This document shows positions 61,966-64,000 of a stretch of DNA of 64,000 nt, in pieces (within the stretch, counting starts at the first letter, position 1; each line of letters starts with the position of its first letter). Under the pieces are notes generated by a model. The model was not told the DNA's origin. It saw only the letters and a list, made by a program, of their open reading frames with translations, and did not search any database. The DNA comes from Nostocoides sp. HKS02. Lineage in GTDB: Bacteria > Actinomycetota > Actinomycetes > Actinomycetales > Dermatophilaceae. The stretch is from positions 1 to 64,000 of the forward strand of contig NZ_CP046121.1 of assembly GCF_009707485.1 (NCBI RefSeq). Reading direction: 5' to 3'. The translations under genes and the position numbers were made by a program.

Positions 61966-63740
61966 CAGTACTTGCGCTCCATCGGCTGGTAGCGGGTCAC
62001 GGTCACGGGCTTGTAGTCGAGGCGCACCTCGTCCGCGAACGCCGGTCCGGCAGCGACCTCGGTCACCGGCGCGCGGTAGGCCATCGTGTGGCGCATGAAG
62101 TTCACGTCGTCGCGCGCCTCGTAGTCCTCGCGGAAGTGGCCGCCACGCGACTCCTTGCGGGCCAGCGCGCCCAGCGTGATGACCTCGGCGAGCTCGATGA
62201 GGAAGCCGAGCTCGATCGCCTCGAGGAGGTCGGTGTTGTAGCGCTTGCCCTTGTCCTGGACCACGACGCTGGCGTAGCGCTCCTTGAGCTCGTCGATGAC
62301 ACCCAGCGCCTCCTTCATCGAGGCCTCCGTGCGGAACACCTGGACGTTGCGGTCCATGGTCTCCTGGAGGGCCTTGCGCAGGTCGGCCACCCGCTCGCCG
62401 CTCTCGCGGGTGCGGATCGTCTCGACCATGCCCTCGACCAGCGCGGACGGGTTCTCGGGGAGGTCGACGTACGGCGCGGACGCGGCATACTCGGCGGCGG
62501 CGATGCCGGCCCGACGGCCGAACACGTTGATGTCGAGCAGGCTGTTGGTGCCCAGCCGGTTCGAGCCGTGAACGCTCACGCACGCGACCTCACCGGCGGC
62601 GTAGAGGCCGGGCACGACGTCGGTGTTGTTGCGCAGCACCTCGGTCTCGACGTTGGTGGGCACGCCACCCATCGCGTAGTGCGCGGTCGGGTAGACCGGG
62701 ACCGGCTCGGTGTAGGGCTCGACACCGAGGTAGGTGCGCGCGAACTCGGTGATGTCGGGGAGCTTCGCGTCGATGTGGGCCGGCTCGAGGTGGGTGAGGT
62801 CGAGCAGGACGTAGTCCTTGTTGGGGCCGGCGCCACGGCCCTCGCGGACCTCGTTGGCCATCGACCGGGCGACGATGTCGCGCGGCGCGAGGTCTTTGAT
62901 CGTGGGGGCGTAGCGCTCCATGAAGCGCTCGCCGTCGGCGTTGCGCAGGATGCCGCCCTCACCTCGCGCCGCCTCGGACAGCAGGATGCCGAGCCCGGCC
63001 AGACCTGTCGGGTGGAACTGGAAGAACTCCATGTCCTCCAACGGGATGCCGCGGCGGAACGCGACGCCCATGCCGTCGCCCGTGAGCGTGTGGGCGTTGG
63101 ACGTGGTCTTGAAGACCTTGCCGGTGCCGCCGGTGGCGAAGATGACGGACTTGGCCTGGAAGACGTGGATCTCGCCGGTGGCCAGCTCATAGGCGACCAC
63201 ACCGGCGGCGTGCTCGACGCCGTCCGGGCCGGTGTTGAGCAGCAGGTCGAGGACGTAGAACTCGTTGTAGAACTCGACGCCCTGCTTGACGCAGTTCTGG
63301 TAGAGCGTCTGGAGGATCATGTGGCCGGTGCGGTCGGCGGCGAAGCACGACCGGCGCACGGCGGCCTCACCGTGGTTGCGGGTGTGGCCCCCGAACCGGC
63401 GCTGGTCGATCTTGCCTTCAGGCGTGCGGTTGAACGGCAGGCCCATCTTCTCGAGGTCGATCACGGCGTCGATCGCCTCACGGCACATGATCTCGGCGGC
63501 GTCCTGGTCGACGAGGTAGTCGCCGCCCTTGACGGTGTCGAAGGTGTGCCACTCCCAGTTGTCCTCCTCGACGTTGGCCAGGGCTGCGCACATGCCGCCC
63601 TGGGCCGCGCCGGTGTGGGAGCGAGTGGGGTAGAGCTTGGTCAGCACCGCGGTGCGGGTCCGCTTGGAGGACTCGAGCGCCGCGCGCATGCCGGCACCAC
63701 CGGCCCCGACGATCACGACGTCGTACTTGTGCGTCTGCAT
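61965..63740 (-). CDS. sdhA: Succinate dehydrogenase flavoprotein subunit
   Basis: A 591-residue complex II catalytic subunit. FAD loop VIVGAGGAGMRAALESS, the FAD-linking histidine in TRSHTGAAQGGMCAAL, and the active-site blocks EFFQFHPTGL and GSNRLGTNSLLD are visible. Ends MERKY. Confidence 0.97.
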   Translation of the reverse strand: MQTHKYDVVIVGAGGAGMRAALESSKRTRTAVLTKLYPTRSHTGAAQGGMCAALANVEEDNWEWHTFDTVKGGDYLVDQDAAEIMCREAIDAVIDLEKMGLPFNRTPEGKIDQRRFGGHTRNHGEAAVRRSCFAADRTGHMILQTLYQNCVKQGVEFYNEFYVLDLLLNTGPDGVEHAAGVVAYELATGEIHVFQAKSVIFATGGTGKVFKTTSNAHTLTGDGMGVAFRRGIPLEDMEFFQFHPTGLAGLGILLSEAARGEGGILRNADGERFMERYAPTIKDLAPRDIVARSMANEVREGRGAGPNKDYVLLDLTHLEPAHIDAKLPDITEFARTYLGVEPYTEPVPVYPTAHYAMGGVPTNVETEVLRNNTDVVPGLYAAGEVACVSVHGSNRLGTNSLLDINVFGRRAGIAAAEYAASAPYVDLPENPSALVEGMVETIRTRESGERVADLRKALQETMDRNVQVFRTEASMKEALGVIDELKERYASVVVQDKGKRYNTDLLEAIELGFLIELAEVITLGALARKESRGGHFREDYEARDDVNFMRHTMAYRAPVTEVAAGPAFADEVRLDYKPVTVTRYQPMERKY

Positions 63741-63768
63741 CAGTATTGGTTCCTTTGGCGTTCCAGGG

Positions 63769-64000
63769 TCATCGGCTGCACACGGAGAGGGTGGAGTGCG
63801 GGTCGAGGCACGGGTCGAAGGTGAAGATCACCAGGGTGCCGAGCACCATGACCAGCAGTGCACTCGCGACCAGCAGGCCCTTGAGGATCCAGCGGGTGCG
63901 GTCCTTCTCGGTGTAGTCGTTGATGATCGTGCGGACGCCGTTGAAGCCGTGCAGCTCCGCGAGCCAGAGCATGAGGGTGTCCCAGACCTGCCAGAACGGG
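63769..64000 (-). CDS. sdhD: Succinate dehydrogenase membrane anchor, partial
   Basis: The C-terminal about 76 residues of a hydrophobic complex II anchor subunit, with WDTLMLWLAELHGFNGVRTIINDY, which carries the quinone-site region, and one helix (LLVASALLVMVLGTLVIFTF). The start lies beyond the right end of the window. sdhA begins 28 bases downstream. Confidence 0.9.
   Translation of the reverse strand, partial: PFWQVWDTLMLWLAELHGFNGVRTIINDYTEKDRTRWILKGLLVASALLVMVLGTLVIFTFDPCLDPHSTLSVCSR

Overview
The window is high-GC actinobacterial chromosome (roughly 70% G+C, many GTG starts, dense operons with 4-bp ATGA/GTGA overlaps). Gene order and content (sucC-sucD, a DUF6350 gene, purN-purH, folD-DUF3017, monomeric NADP isocitrate dehydrogenase, sdhD-A-B, deoR-galT-galK) suggest Micrococcales, probably an Intrasporangiaceae-like organism; the family level is inference. 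No rRNA, tRNA, CRISPR array, insertion sequence or prophage was seen. At least fifteen single-base indels break otherwise normal genes at 0-22.8 kb and 46-56 kb, mostly in short G or C runs. They look like draft-sequence errors rather than real decay, so affected genes are given with intact boundaries and the break positions are stated.

Layout. 0-16.7 kb is mostly core: the 3' part of pcrA, an M23 peptidase, a lipase-like hydrolase, a stand-alone B12-binding mutase subunit, a secreted S15-type hydrolase, a PLP dehydratase, a DUF3048 lipoprotein, sucCD, an ECF sigma factor with a membrane partner, a DUF6350 protein and purNH. 16.7-19 kb holds a ring-opening amidohydrolase (barbiturase/cyanuric acid hydrolase family) translationally coupled to carbamate kinase. 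19-25 kb is lipid-related: a fused acyl-CoA carboxyltransferase, a PucR-type regulator, and a divergent ferredoxin-reductase plus fatty-acid desaturase pair. 25-43.2 kb is a large catabolic island: a CoA-transferase, hydantoinase A/B, a nitrilase-family amidase, a three-subunit molybdenum hydroxylase with a CoxG-like protein, a RutG/UraA-type pyrimidine permease, a long PucR regulator, and a divergent DUF2877-FdrA-DUF1116 operon. 43.2-48.7 kb is core again (folD, mdh, NUDIX, F420-type nitroreductase, icd). 49-52.4 kb is a small surface/envelope module (Tat-type secreted protein, HPr-kinase-like protein, two PqqD-like proteins, Wzz/BY-kinase). 52.4-64 kb has an S10 peptidase, the galactose operon, trpS, a 2'-5' RNA ligase-like protein, a YihY protein, a D,D-carboxypeptidase and sdhB-sdhA-sdhD.

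How the genes may work together. The amidohydrolase, carbamate kinase, pyrimidine permease, molybdenum hydroxylase, FdrA/DUF1116/DUF2877 trio and nitrilase fit one hypothetical route: uracil is oxidised to barbiturate, the ring is opened to malonurate (ureidomalonate), the carbamoyl group is transferred to phosphate by an oxamate-carbamoyltransferase-like complex, ATP is made from carbamoyl phosphate, and malonamate is deamidated to malonate. Each family assignment is readable from sequence; the pathway is inference and is the most interesting system here.

At DNA level, the octamer GTATGCCG (or CGGCATAC) occurs at least 46 times, against about two expected from composition, in several codon phases and in non-coding DNA, and on both strands equally. 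Other signals include a tandem array of Shine-Dalgarno-like units before the sigma factor, tandem repeats that multiply stop codons after three genes, and -10 boxes 5-7 nt before start codons suggesting leaderless transcripts.
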